This document shows positions 5,818 to 12,836 of a stretch of 14,637 nucleotides of DNA, piece by piece (positions within the stretch are counted from its first letter, which is position 1; the number at the start of each line of letters is the position of its first letter). The position numbers and the translations under genes were made by a program. Origin of the DNA: CAYRHS01 sp964424125 (GTDB lineage Bacteria; Actinomycetota; Acidimicrobiia; IMCC26256; JAOSJL01); NCBI GenBank assembly GCA_964424125.1, contig CAYRHS010000080.1:1-14637 (forward strand), in the 5' to 3' direction. Below the pieces are notes generated by a model. That model did not search any database. It was not told the DNA's origin and saw nothing but the letters and a program-made list of their open reading frames with translations.

Positions 5818-7150
5818 AGCTCGTCGCCGACGCCCCGCCGCGCTGGACGGCCGCGTAGCCGGTGACCGTCCGGCTCGCGCCCACCCAGCGGTCGCTCGGC
5901 TGCCACCAGGAGGCGGGGCTCCCCGGTGCCGTGCCGAACCGGTGGACGGCTCCCCAGCCGTCGAACACCGCGTAGCCTGTTCCGTCGGGCATCACGACGA
6001 GGTCGCGGGCGATGTCCCAGCCTTTCCAGTAGGTGCTGCCGAGGGAAGGCGCGCCGTTCCGCTGGTGCACCACACCCCACCCGTCGAGGATGTACACGCC
6101 TCCGGCGCCGTCGAGCTCGACGTCGCGGGCGATGTCCCAGCCTTTCCAGTACGGACCGACGACGTGCGGTGCCGTGCCACGCGGATGCGTGCCGCCCCAT
6201 CCGTCGAGCACGATCACGCCGGCACCGTCGGCGGTGATCGCCAGGGCGTTGGCGATGTCGAATCCGTGCACGTACCACGGCTGGATCGCGCCCATCGGCC
6301 CGACCGCGGCACTGCCGTAGCGCCACAAGCCGCCGAAGCCGTCGAGGACGATGTAGCCGTCGCCGCCGGGCATGACCTCGATGTCGCGCGCGATGTCGAA
6401 CGCGAAGCTCGGGTGCCCGAAATCGGGTGCACCGCCGCGTGATTCGACGAGGCCGTTGCCGTAGAGCACGTAGTGACCGCCGCCGGGGTGCGCGGCGACG
6501 GCACGCGCGGGGAACAACGCCTTGCCTGCGTAGCGCGTGGCCGCGGCGTAGAGGTCGAGGATGCGCTGACCGTAGGTGGTGCTGCTCGCCCACGTGCCGC
6601 TCAGGGAGCCCCAGGTGGGTGCTTTCCCCTTCGGGCTGACGACGTTGAAACGCGGGTCCACGAGCGGGTGCGCGAGCTTCGACGCCGTGACCGTCGCGTC
6701 CCCGTAGGCGCGCAGGTGCTGGATCTGCGCTCGGACTCCTTCGCGCGGCGAGGCGAACTGGTTGGGCGTGCTCCCGCCGTCGACCGCGCCGATCCCCGCG
6801 TAGTTGTTGTACCAGGGCCGGACCTGACCGCTGTCGGGGAACCAGAACCACCCGGTCTCGAGGATCGACTGGGCGAACGCGACGTCACCGCGGATCCCTT
6901 CGTCGTTGCCCTCGTCAATGAACAGCTGGGCCAGCTCGTCGATGCTGATGGGGAGCCGGTGCTGGTCGCCCTTCACCGAGCGGAACCAGGTGGCCAGGTC
7001 GGCCGCGCCGAGCCGGTTCGGGCCGAGGATCGACAGGTCCGGAGTGGACGAGGTCGCAGGCGCGGCGCCGCCCCCGCCCGAGGTGGGCGCACAGGCGGGT
7101 ACGAGCAGGGTCCCCAGGACGACGAGGGGAAGCAGGAACGATCGCCGCAC
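5816..7150 (-). CDS. lipoprotein glucosaminidase with C-terminal 40-residue repeats
   Basis: A 444-residue exported peptidoglycan hydrolase candidate. MRRSFLLPLVVLGTLLVPAC is a lipoprotein signal with Cys20 as lipid site; the box V-P-A-C is slightly atypical. A Gly/Ser/Thr linker follows. Residues about 65-210 match the glucosaminidase family (PF01832): FAQSILETGWFWFPDSGQVR (92-111) with E98 as likely catalytic acid, YNNYAGIGA (114-122), and REGVRAQIQHLRAYGD (136-151). Residues 226-433 are about five 40-residue repeats with the core LDGWGG and YWKGWDIARD. The same repeats end the divergent neighbour at 7317. GTG at 7150 is chosen for its GGAGGG site five bases upstream and because it starts the signal peptide; the open frame upstream to 7600 crosses the neighbouring gene. 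Predicted to cleave N-acetylglucosaminyl linkages in the wall; the repeats probably bind a surface ligand. Confidence 0.9.
   Translation of the reverse strand: MRRSFLLPLVVLGTLLVPACAPTSGGGGAAPATSSTPDLSILGPNRLGAADLATWFRSVKGDQHRLPISIDELAQLFIDEGNDEGIRGDVAFAQSILETGWFWFPDSGQVRPWYNNYAGIGAVDGGSTPNQFASPREGVRAQIQHLRAYGDATVTASKLAHPLVDPRFNVVSPKGKAPTWGSLSGTWASSTTYGQRILDLYAAATRYAGKALFPARAVAAHPGGGHYVLYGNGLVESRGGAPDFGHPSFAFDIARDIEVMPGGDGYIVLDGFGGLWRYGSAAVGPMGAIQPWYVHGFDIANALAITADGAGVIVLDGWGGTHPRGTAPHVVGPYWKGWDIARDVELDGAGGVYILDGWGVVHQRNGAPSLGSTYWKGWDIARDLVVMPDGTGYAVFDGWGAVHRFGTAPGSPASWWQPSDRWVGASRTVTGYAAVQRGGASATS
5852..6475 (-). repeat. five 40-residue (120-base) coding repeats in the lipoprotein
   Basis: Residues 226-433 of the lipoprotein repeat at a regular 40-residue period (units begin near 226, 265, 311, 351 and 391). 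The core is hydrophobic-x-LDG[WF]GG, a His/Trp-Arg-x-Gly stretch, Ala-Pro, then YWKGWDIARD. Units 3 and 4 are nearly identical in their second half, down to 30 identical bases (6002-6031 and 6122-6151, exactly 120 bases apart), which points to recent duplication or gene conversion. Confidence 0.85.
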
Positions 7151-7155
7151 AGGTT

Positions 7156-7161
7156 CCCTCC
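7156..7161 (-). promoter_or_regulatory. strong ribosome binding site of the lipoprotein gene
   Basis: GGAGGG on the minus strand lies five bases before the GTG at 7150. It fixes the start at the signal peptide. Confidence 0.7.
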
Positions 7162-7177
7162 GTGGCGGGACGGCCTC

Positions 7178-7183
7178 ACTGTA
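7178..7183 (-). promoter_or_regulatory. candidate -10 box TACAGT for the lipoprotein gene
   Basis: TACAGT fits TAnnnT and would start transcription near 7171, leaving a leader of about 20 bases that contains the GGAGGG site. The spacing is coherent, but no -35 element is clear. Confidence 0.4.
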
Positions 7184-7316
7184 GGTCTCGGCGGTGAGGG
7201 CGCCGCACCTTAGCGGTCTGGAGGAGTCCGTCTTCCTGCCTCGGCTTGGCGCCTCCCTCAAGCGCGGGTTCCGGGGCGCCGATGTCAAGGACACGACCGT
7301 CGGGTGGTGATCTGAG

Positions 7317-9905
7317 GTGGGAGGGGCGACGATCCACATTCGAGGTTCCCGGGGCAATCGTGCAGCCGTCTGTCTGCTCGGCGCGGTCGCCCTCGCCTGC
7401 TTCGGCGCCCCCTCTGCCGTCACCGCCCAGGAGCAAGAACCCCCGCTGACGACGTCCGCCACCACCAACCTCAGCCTCCAGTGGACCGCGGGAACGACGT
7501 ACGGCGCATTCTTCGTCAAGGGGACGCACGAGTCGTTCGCCTCCGCCGCGGTCGGCGACATCAGCGGCGACGGGTCGCCCGACGTCGTCACCGGCGGCAT
7601 GGACGGCCGGTTGCGCGCCTACCACGCCAACGGCAGCAAGTTCCTCGAGGTCGACACCGGTCCGGGCGCGATCCAGGCCAGCCCTGCGCTGGTGGACCTC
7701 ACTGGGGACGGGGTGCTCGACGTGCTCACCGCCAACACCCGTGGCAGCGTCTCGGTGTTTCGCGGGAACGGCCAGCGGACCTTCTGGCGCCACGACAACT
7801 GGAACGCCAAGGTCAACGGCTTCTTCGGGACGCCGACGACGGCGGACATCGACGCCGACGGCCAGCCCGAGATCATCGCCACGAGCTTCGACCACCACGT
7901 CTACGCCTGGAACCTCAACGAGTCCATGGTCTCCGGCTTTCCCCGGTTCGTCTACGACACCATCTGGTCGAGTCCGGTAGCGGCCGACATCGACGAGGAC
8001 GGTCGGCCCGAGATCGTCTTCGGGGGCGACATGGACGCCTACGCCGGCGCGCCCTACCCGGCGGGAGGGCTGCTCTGGGTCCTCGAGCACAACGGCGTGC
8101 CGAAGGCGGGCTTCCCCAAGTCGCTCCCGGGCCAGGTGATCTGGTCCACGCCCGCCGTCGTGGACCTCACCGGCAACGGACACCTCGACATCGTCGTCGG
8201 CACCGGTCTCAACTGGCCCGATCCCGCCGGGCGCAAGCTCTACGCCTTCGACCGCAACGGTCAGCACCTGCCGGGCTGGCCCCAGACCATCTACAACGGT
8301 CGCGTGATGGCGTCTCCCGCGGTCGGCAACCTGGTCGGGGACTGGCGTCCCGACATCGCGATCCTCGCCGACGACGGTCGCATCAACGTCTACGACGGCG
8401 GCGGGACGCTGCGCTGGTCGAGGTGCAACGTGGACTCGACCGGGAGCTGCCACGCCGGCTACGGCACGCACGGTGCGGTCTCCATCGCCGACGTCGACCA
8501 CGACGGCCAGGCCGAGGTGGTCGGTCAGGCCGAGCACTGGATGCGGGTCTTCGACGGCGCCACCGGCAACCTCGAGGACTCGGTGGTCTGGCCGCTGGCG
8601 TGGGCGCCCGCGGCGGCTCCGACGATCGCCGAGGTCGGCGGCGAGACGTGGATCGTCCAGACGGCCACGAGCAACACGTGGAGTGATGGGAAGCCGGGGG
8701 TGAACGACACCGCCGGGATCTACGTCTGGAAGACCGGTACCCACCTGGGGACGGCCGAGTGGCCGACCTTCAAGAAGAACATGCATCGCACCGGCACCTA
8801 CCTCGACGAGACGGTCCCCGTGGCGAGCGTCGACCCGCTCGCCGGTGTCCAGAACGCGGCGCCCTTCGACGTGGCCTTCACGGCGACCGACACGGGGACC
8901 GGTGTCCAGCGGTTCTCCGTGGACGTCCGCGATGCCGGTGGGACCTGGGTGCGATGGCTCGACGTGGCTCCCGACAGCGTCGTGGGCGACGCCGCGACTG
9001 CGAGTCGGCCGTTCTTCGGGATCCCCGGCCAGGCCTACGACTTCCGGGTGCACGCGCGGGACGGTGCGGGCAACACGTCGACGCTGTCGTCGGTCGTCTC
9101 GACCACGGTGTCCGGCGGCGCGACCAGCGAAGCTCCGTTCGCGGGCATGTTCGGCGCGAGTCGCCGGGGTTCGGTGGCGAGCTACTCGAGCCCGCCCGTG
9201 GTCGGTGAGAACTGGAGCTGGGACATCGCCCGGGGCCTGGCAACGCTCCCGGACGGCTCGGGCGGCTACCTCGCCGACGGCTGGGGTGGCATCCACCGCT
9301 TCGGCACCGCACCGGTACTTCCGTCGAACGGCTACTGGCCCGGCTGGGACATCATGCGCGGCATGGCCCTGAACCCCGACGGGCAGAGCGGCTACAAGCT
9401 CGACGGCTGGGGCGGCCTGCATCGGATCGGGAACGCCGCGCCGGTGGCCAACGGGCCCTACTGGCCCGGCTGGGACGTCGCCATCGACCTCGTCCTGCTC
9501 CCGAGCTCCACCGCCACCGATCCGGCCGGTTACATCCTCGACGCCTGGGGCGGCCTCCACCGGTTCGGCAGCGCCCCGCCCGTAGCGACAACTGCGTACT
9601 GGCGCGGGTGGCGCATCGCGCGGGGCTTCGCGCTCGATCCCGAGGGCCCGGGCGGCTACGTCCTCGACGGATTCGGGGGCCTGCACGCCTTCGGTGGCGC
9701 CGCGCCGGTGACGTCCAACGCGTACTGGAAGGGGTGGGACATCGCCCGCGACGTCACGTTGATCGCGGACGGCAACGCCGGCACCCCGCAGGGATACGTG
9801 CTCGACGGCTTCGGCGGTGTCCACCCCGCGAACGGCGCGCCGGCCGTCACCGCAGACGACTACTGGGGCTGGAACACGGGCCGCTACCTGGTCGCGGCGC
9901 CGTAG
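7317..9905 (+). CDS. secreted FG-GAP/VCBS beta-propeller protein with Ig-like domain and C-terminal repeats
   Basis: An 862-residue exported protein. Residues 1-37 are a signal peptide (hydrophobic AAVCLLGAVALACFGA; probable cleavage after VTA37). Residues about 70-495 carry seven calcium-loop-like FG-GAP/VCBS blades: DISGDGSPD (81), DLTGDGVLD (127), DIDADGQPE (177), DIDEDGRPE (224), DLTGNGHLD (283), a weaker GDWRPD (341) and DVDHDGQAE (392). This fits a seven-bladed integrin-alpha-type propeller, closed by EWPTFKKNMHRTGTY (481-495), a typical ending of such domains. Residues about 499-598 look like an Ig/FN3-like domain. Residues 633-862 hold five repeats of the LDGWGGLHRFG / YWxGWDIARD type shared with the lipoprotein. 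No catalytic motif or membrane anchor is seen, so a binding or structural surface role is likely. The GTG start is supported by the signal peptide but has a poor ribosome site. Confidence 0.88.
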   Translation: MGGATIHIRGSRGNRAAVCLLGAVALACFGAPSAVTAQEQEPPLTTSATTNLSLQWTAGTTYGAFFVKGTHESFASAAVGDISGDGSPDVVTGGMDGRLRAYHANGSKFLEVDTGPGAIQASPALVDLTGDGVLDVLTANTRGSVSVFRGNGQRTFWRHDNWNAKVNGFFGTPTTADIDADGQPEIIATSFDHHVYAWNLNESMVSGFPRFVYDTIWSSPVAADIDEDGRPEIVFGGDMDAYAGAPYPAGGLLWVLEHNGVPKAGFPKSLPGQVIWSTPAVVDLTGNGHLDIVVGTGLNWPDPAGRKLYAFDRNGQHLPGWPQTIYNGRVMASPAVGNLVGDWRPDIAILADDGRINVYDGGGTLRWSRCNVDSTGSCHAGYGTHGAVSIADVDHDGQAEVVGQAEHWMRVFDGATGNLEDSVVWPLAWAPAAAPTIAEVGGETWIVQTATSNTWSDGKPGVNDTAGIYVWKTGTHLGTAEWPTFKKNMHRTGTYLDETVPVASVDPLAGVQNAAPFDVAFTATDTGTGVQRFSVDVRDAGGTWVRWLDVAPDSVVGDAATASRPFFGIPGQAYDFRVHARDGAGNTSTLSSVVSTTVSGGATSEAPFAGMFGASRRGSVASYSSPPVVGENWSWDIARGLATLPDGSGGYLADGWGGIHRFGTAPVLPSNGYWPGWDIMRGMALNPDGQSGYKLDGWGGLHRIGNAAPVANGPYWPGWDVAIDLVLLPSSTATDPAGYILDAWGGLHRFGSAPPVATTAYWRGWRIARGFALDPEGPGGYVLDGFGGLHAFGGAAPVTSNAYWKGWDIARDVTLIADGNAGTPQGYVLDGFGGVHPANGAPAVTADDYWGWNTGRYLVAAP
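9213..9902 (+). repeat. five coding repeats of 42-47 residues in the propeller protein
   Basis: LDGWGG-type cores begin near residues 651, 693, 739, 781 and 827 of the protein, each followed by HRFG- or HPxxG-like residues, Ala-Pro and a Tyr-Trp-x-Gly-Trp strand. Spacing varies through insertions of 2-6 residues before the core, unlike the strict 40-residue period in the lipoprotein. The segment 9723-9752 matches the lipoprotein repeat in inverse orientation at 28 of 30 bases. Confidence 0.85.
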
Positions 9906-9944
9906 CTCGCCACCACTGATCGGGGGCCCGCGGTCTCCCGAGGG

Positions 9945-9950
9945 TACGAT
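9945..9950 (+). promoter_or_regulatory. candidate -10 box TACGAT for the exporter operon
   Basis: In the 62-base gap before the permease gene, TACGAT ends 17 bases before the GTG at 9968. The implied transcript has a leader of about 11 bases and no clear ribosome site apart from GGAG at 9952-9955, which would fall at or before the start of the RNA. It suggests a promoter separating the exporter operon from the propeller gene. Confidence 0.35.
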
Positions 9951-9967
9951 CGGAGCTTCAGCCGCGG

Positions 9968-10921
9968 GTGTCCACCCCGGCTCGATCCACCGTGAGCGAC
10001 CTCACCGACACCGCGCCGCTCCCCGTCATCGGGGAGGACCGGGCAGCCCGACCGGGACCGCTCCAGCGCCTGCGGGACGTCTGGGCCTACCGAGAGCTGC
10101 TCGCCAACCTCACGCGCAAGGAGCTCAAGGTCAAGTACAAGGACAGCATCCTCGGGTTCGCGTGGTCGCTGCTCAACCCGATCCTCTACCTCGTGGTGTT
10201 CTGGGTCGTCTTCCAGATCATCCTCGGTGCCGGGATCCCCAACTTCGCCATCTTCTTCCTCGCCGGGCTCCTCCCCTGGAACCTCTTCTCGATTTCGCTC
10301 GGTTCCGGGACGACCTCTATCACGGGGAACGCGTCCCTCGTCACCCGAGTGTGGTTCCCGCGTGAGGTCCTCGTGTTCGCACCAATCGGCGCGAACCTCG
10401 TGCACTTCTTCCTCCAGTCGCTCGTGCTCGCGGGCGCGTTGCTCCTGTTCCGTCTCGCCCCATCCGCCGAGTACTCGACGTTGCTGCCCTTCGCTCTGTT
10501 CACACTCCTGCTGTTCCTCGGTGCACTCGCGCTCGTCTTCGCCGCGGTGAACGTCTATCTGCGCGACACGCAACACCTCCTCGAGCTGCTGCTGCTCGCC
10601 TGGTTCTGGATGACGCCGATCGTCTACCCGTTCCGCACCGTCGCCGACCGGTTGGGGAGCTGGAGCTGGCTGTTCCTCGCGAATCCGATGACCCCGATCG
10701 TCCTCACGTTCCAGCGAGCCATCTACAACCAGGTCGACACGGGGGGCGGCGCGGCCACGGGCGGCAAGGCGATCAACGTCGGTACAGGGATCCTGCCGGA
10801 CGCGTCCGTACTCTGGTACTTCCGGAACCTGGCGATCGTGGCGGCGGCCTCGGTGGTGCTCCTCGGGATCGCGCTCTGGCTCTTCGGTCGCCTGGAAGGC
10901 GACTTCGCCGAGGAGATCTGA
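9968..10921 (+). CDS. wzm: ABC-2 type polysaccharide export permease (Wzm-like)
   Basis: A 317-residue membrane protein of the ABC-2 family that forms the channel of an ABC-dependent glycan exporter. Family marks: YRELLANLTRKELKVKYKDS (41-60) amphipathic entry helix, LGFAWSLLNPILYLVVF (62-78) first membrane segment, FFLAGLLPWNLFS (96-108), NASLVTRVWFPREVLVFAP (121-139) and LRDTQHLLELLLLAWFWMTPIVYP (198-221). About six membrane segments are visible (near 69-87, 91-110, 140-161, 171-196, 204-222, 286-306). Start GTG at 9968; an in-frame GTG at 9992 is possible and would only shorten the polar N-terminus. The stop overlaps the ATPase start (TGATG), so the two are coupled. The same fold serves O-antigen, teichoic acid and capsule export; the cargo is not determined. 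The symbol is used by analogy. Confidence 0.92.
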   Translation: MSTPARSTVSDLTDTAPLPVIGEDRAARPGPLQRLRDVWAYRELLANLTRKELKVKYKDSILGFAWSLLNPILYLVVFWVVFQIILGAGIPNFAIFFLAGLLPWNLFSISLGSGTTSITGNASLVTRVWFPREVLVFAPIGANLVHFFLQSLVLAGALLLFRLAPSAEYSTLLPFALFTLLLFLGALALVFAAVNVYLRDTQHLLELLLLAWFWMTPIVYPFRTVADRLGSWSWLFLANPMTPIVLTFQRAIYNQVDTGGGAATGGKAINVGTGILPDASVLWYFRNLAIVAAASVVLLGIALWLFGRLEGDFAEEI

Positions 10922-12138
10922 TGACACCGGCGATCGAGATCGAGAGCGTCACCAAGCGGTTCCGCCTGTACCACGAGAAAGCTCCGTCGCTCAAGGAGCG
11001 CGTGATCAAGTTCGGTCGCCTCCCGCACGAGGACTTCTGGGCCCTACGCGACGTGAGCCTGGCGGTGAACGCGGGTGAGTCCCTCGGGCTGTTGGGTCAC
11101 AACGGGTCGGGCAAGTCCACGCTGCTCAAGTGCGCGGCCGGGATCCTGCGCCCCACGAGCGGGCGGATCACGGTCCGCGGGCGCGTCGCCGCACTGCTCG
11201 AGCTGGGCGCGGGGTTCCATCCCGATCTCACGGGGCGGGAGAACGTGTACCTCAACGGTTCGATCCTCGGCTTCACGAGGAGCGACATCGACCGCATCTT
11301 CGACGACATCGTCGCCTTTGCCGAGATCGGCCCGTTCATCGACAACCAGGTCAAGCACTACTCGTCGGGGATGTTCGCCCGGCTCGCGTTCGCCGTGGCC
11401 GTCAACGTCGAACCCGAGATCCTGCTCGTCGACGAGGTGCTGGCCGTCGGGGACGAGTCGTTCCAGCGCAAGTGCCTGGCGCGCATCGAGGACTTCCGCA
11501 AGGAGGGCCGGACGATCCTCCTCGTCACCCACGCCGCGGACCTCGTGCGACGGATCTGTGATCAGGCCGCGGTGCTCGACCGGGGCGATCTCGTTACCGT
11601 CGGCAAACCGGCCGACGCCGTCGCCACGTTCCGCGAGACCCTCGTCAAGCGGGGTCTGGAGGTGCCCGACGAGGCGGTCGAGAGCCCGCTCTGGAACCCG
11701 CAGGACAAGGTCCGGATCCGCTCCGTGCGCGTCGAGACCGCCGAACCACGCCGAGGTTTCGTCCGGACCGGTGATCACATGAGCATCCACGTCGCGTACG
11801 AGGCCCGGGAACGGGTCACCGACGCGACGTTCGCGATCGCGATCTTCGACCCGACAGACCGCAACGCGTTCAGTACCAACACCGACATCGCGGGTGTGGA
11901 TCCCGGGGAGCTCAGTGGTAAGGGGATCGTGACCTTCCGCTTCGATCGCCTCCCGTTGCTCGACGGGACGTACCAGGTGCATGCGGGCGTGCACTCCCGC
12001 GACGCGACCGTCAGCTACGACCATCACACCGATTGCTCGTTCGTCGTCTCGAGCGGCACCGGTGCACAGGGCGTCGTCGACCTCGCGCCCACGATCGACA
12101 TCGTTCCCGAGGTCCCCGGTCGTGAGGCGGCGGGCTGA
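10921..12138 (+). CDS. wzt: ABC polysaccharide export ATPase with C-terminal cargo-recognition domain (Wzt-like)
   Basis: A 405-residue ATPase partner of the preceding permease. The nucleotide-binding domain (about 1-245) has Walker A GHNGSGKST (59-67), a Q-loop-region GRVAALLELGAGFHPDLTGREN (87-108) typical of the polysaccharide exporters, signature YSSGM (147-151), Walker B ILLVDE (167-172), D-loop VGD (176-178) and H204. An extra C-terminal domain (about 260-395) resembles the Wzt C-terminal beta-sandwich (PF14524), which in studied O-antigen exporters binds the modified non-reducing end of the glycan. Its presence suggests that this exporter reads a terminal modification before transport, possibly made by an enzyme of this locus (inference). 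It starts with ATG within the TGATG overlap. Confidence 0.93.
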   Translation: MTPAIEIESVTKRFRLYHEKAPSLKERVIKFGRLPHEDFWALRDVSLAVNAGESLGLLGHNGSGKSTLLKCAAGILRPTSGRITVRGRVAALLELGAGFHPDLTGRENVYLNGSILGFTRSDIDRIFDDIVAFAEIGPFIDNQVKHYSSGMFARLAFAVAVNVEPEILLVDEVLAVGDESFQRKCLARIEDFRKEGRTILLVTHAADLVRRICDQAAVLDRGDLVTVGKPADAVATFRETLVKRGLEVPDEAVESPLWNPQDKVRIRSVRVETAEPRRGFVRTGDHMSIHVAYEARERVTDATFAIAIFDPTDRNAFSTNTDIAGVDPGELSGKGIVTFRFDRLPLLDGTYQVHAGVHSRDATVSYDHHTDCSFVVSSGTGAQGVVDLAPTIDIVPEVPGREAAG

Positions 12139-12144
12139 CGGGAC

Positions 12145-12804
12145 GTGGCCGATGGGAAGCGCAAGGCCATCTGTTCCATCGGCGCGGGGCCGCACGCCGA
12201 GCTCCTCGCGGTCTCCGGCGAGACCTTCTCGATCTTCGCCTCGGCCCATGGCTACGACGTCGTGTTGCGCACCGAGCTCCCCGCGCCCGAACGGCCGGCG
12301 TCGTGGAGCAAGGTCTTGTTCCTGCGCGAGCTGATCGACGAGTACGACTTCGTGTTCTGGGTCGATGCCGACGCCGCCATCGTGGACGCCTCGCGCGACG
12401 TGCTCGACGATTGCAGGCGGGGAACGTTCCTGGCGGTCGTCGCCCACCACTACGACGCTCAGGTGGTGCCGAACCTCGGCGTCATCGGGCTCCGATCGGG
12501 TCGTCGCGCCCGCCGGTTCCTCGACCTGCTGTGGGCCGACACGCGCTACGTCGAGCACAAGTGGTGGGAGAACGCGGCCGCCCTCGAGCTCCTCGGCTTC
12601 GAGTTCGAGCCCGTGCGGAGGGTCCGTCGCAGCCCCTGGTACCGCCGCACGACCTTCTTGCCGCGGGAATGGAACAGCATCGCCGCTGATCCCTCCCCGC
12701 ACCCCCGGATCAACCACTACCCGGGGCGGTCACACGAGCATCGGATCGAACGGCTCACCGCCGACCTGGAGCTGCTGCGATCCAGGAGCGGGATGCCGAG
12801 ATGA
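12145..12804 (+). CDS. GT34-like (galactosyltransferase GMA12/MNN10-type) glycosyltransferase
   Basis: A 219-residue GT-A type protein. WSKVLFLRELIDEYDFVFWV (54-73) runs into DADAAI (74-79), giving a DxD metal and nucleotide site in the position expected for GT34 enzymes. Then follow VVPNLGVIGLRSGRRARRFLDLLW (107-130), HKWWENAAALELLGF (138-152), in which the WWEN/AA pattern is typical of this group, and a C-terminal INHYPGRSHEHR (189-200). The eukaryotic GT34 family contains alpha-galactosyl- and mannosyltransferases; bacterial relatives are mostly uncharacterised. GTG start seven bases after the ATPase stop, with only a weak GGGAC upstream, so it is probably translated by coupling. It has no signal or membrane segment, so it likely acts in the cytoplasm on the glycan before export. 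Confidence 0.75.
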   Translation: MADGKRKAICSIGAGPHAELLAVSGETFSIFASAHGYDVVLRTELPAPERPASWSKVLFLRELIDEYDFVFWVDADAAIVDASRDVLDDCRRGTFLAVVAHHYDAQVVPNLGVIGLRSGRRARRFLDLLWADTRYVEHKWWENAAALELLGFEFEPVRRVRRSPWYRRTTFLPREWNSIAADPSPHPRINHYPGRSHEHRIERLTADLELLRSRSGMPR

Positions 12805-12824
12805 GGCTGTCCCGGATCGCGCCG

Positions 12825-12830
12825 TAGCAT
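12825..12830 (+). promoter_or_regulatory. candidate -10 box TAGCAT before the PP-loop gene
   Basis: TAGCAT (TAnnnT) ends six bases before the ATG at 12837, and no Shine-Dalgarno sequence is present. The arrangement is the same as at 3204-3217 and suggests a leaderless transcript starting at the ATG, in addition to read-through from the exporter operon. Confidence 0.4.
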
Positions 12831-12836
12831 CGTCCG

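Larger units (their letters stand above)
7151..7316. promoter_or_regulatory. divergent promoter region of the two repeat-bearing exported proteins
   Basis: These 166 bases lie between the two head-to-head starts. On the lipoprotein side a TACAGT box (7178-7183) and a strong GGAGGG site (7156-7161) are visible. On the other side I see no convincing -10 or Shine-Dalgarno sequence before the GTG at 7317. GGCGCC-containing words occur three times but form no clear long dyad. Shared control of the pair is likely but not shown. Confidence 0.4.

Noticed and set aside
5852..6475. regular 120-base repeats as a possible CRISPR array
   Set aside because: The repeats are in frame, encode a 40-residue protein motif, and the intervals between identical parts are also homologous to one another rather than being unique spacers.
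7151..7600. 150-residue upstream extension of the lipoprotein gene
   Set aside because: The GTG at 7150 has a strong ribosome site and starts a lipoprotein signal; the extension overlaps the neighbouring gene's signal peptide region and has no domain.
7176..9824. 882-residue open frame antisense to the FG-GAP protein gene
   Set aside because: It is a high-GC shadow: rich in Val, Arg, Gly, Asp and His with no recognisable domain, while the opposite strand encodes a clear signal peptide, seven FG-GAP blades and repeats.
9906..9967. terminator after the FG-GAP gene
   Set aside because: Only short GC-rich dyads (such as CGGG-GG-CCCG) are present, which is too weak in DNA of this composition.
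9884..10927. 347-residue antisense frame over the permease gene
   Set aside because: It is highly charged (Glu/Arg/Asp) because it is the complement of hydrophobic membrane-segment codons; the permease is unmistakable.
11044..12717. 557-residue antisense frame across the ATPase and GT34-like genes
   Set aside because: It spans two well-supported genes on the other strand and shows no family motif.
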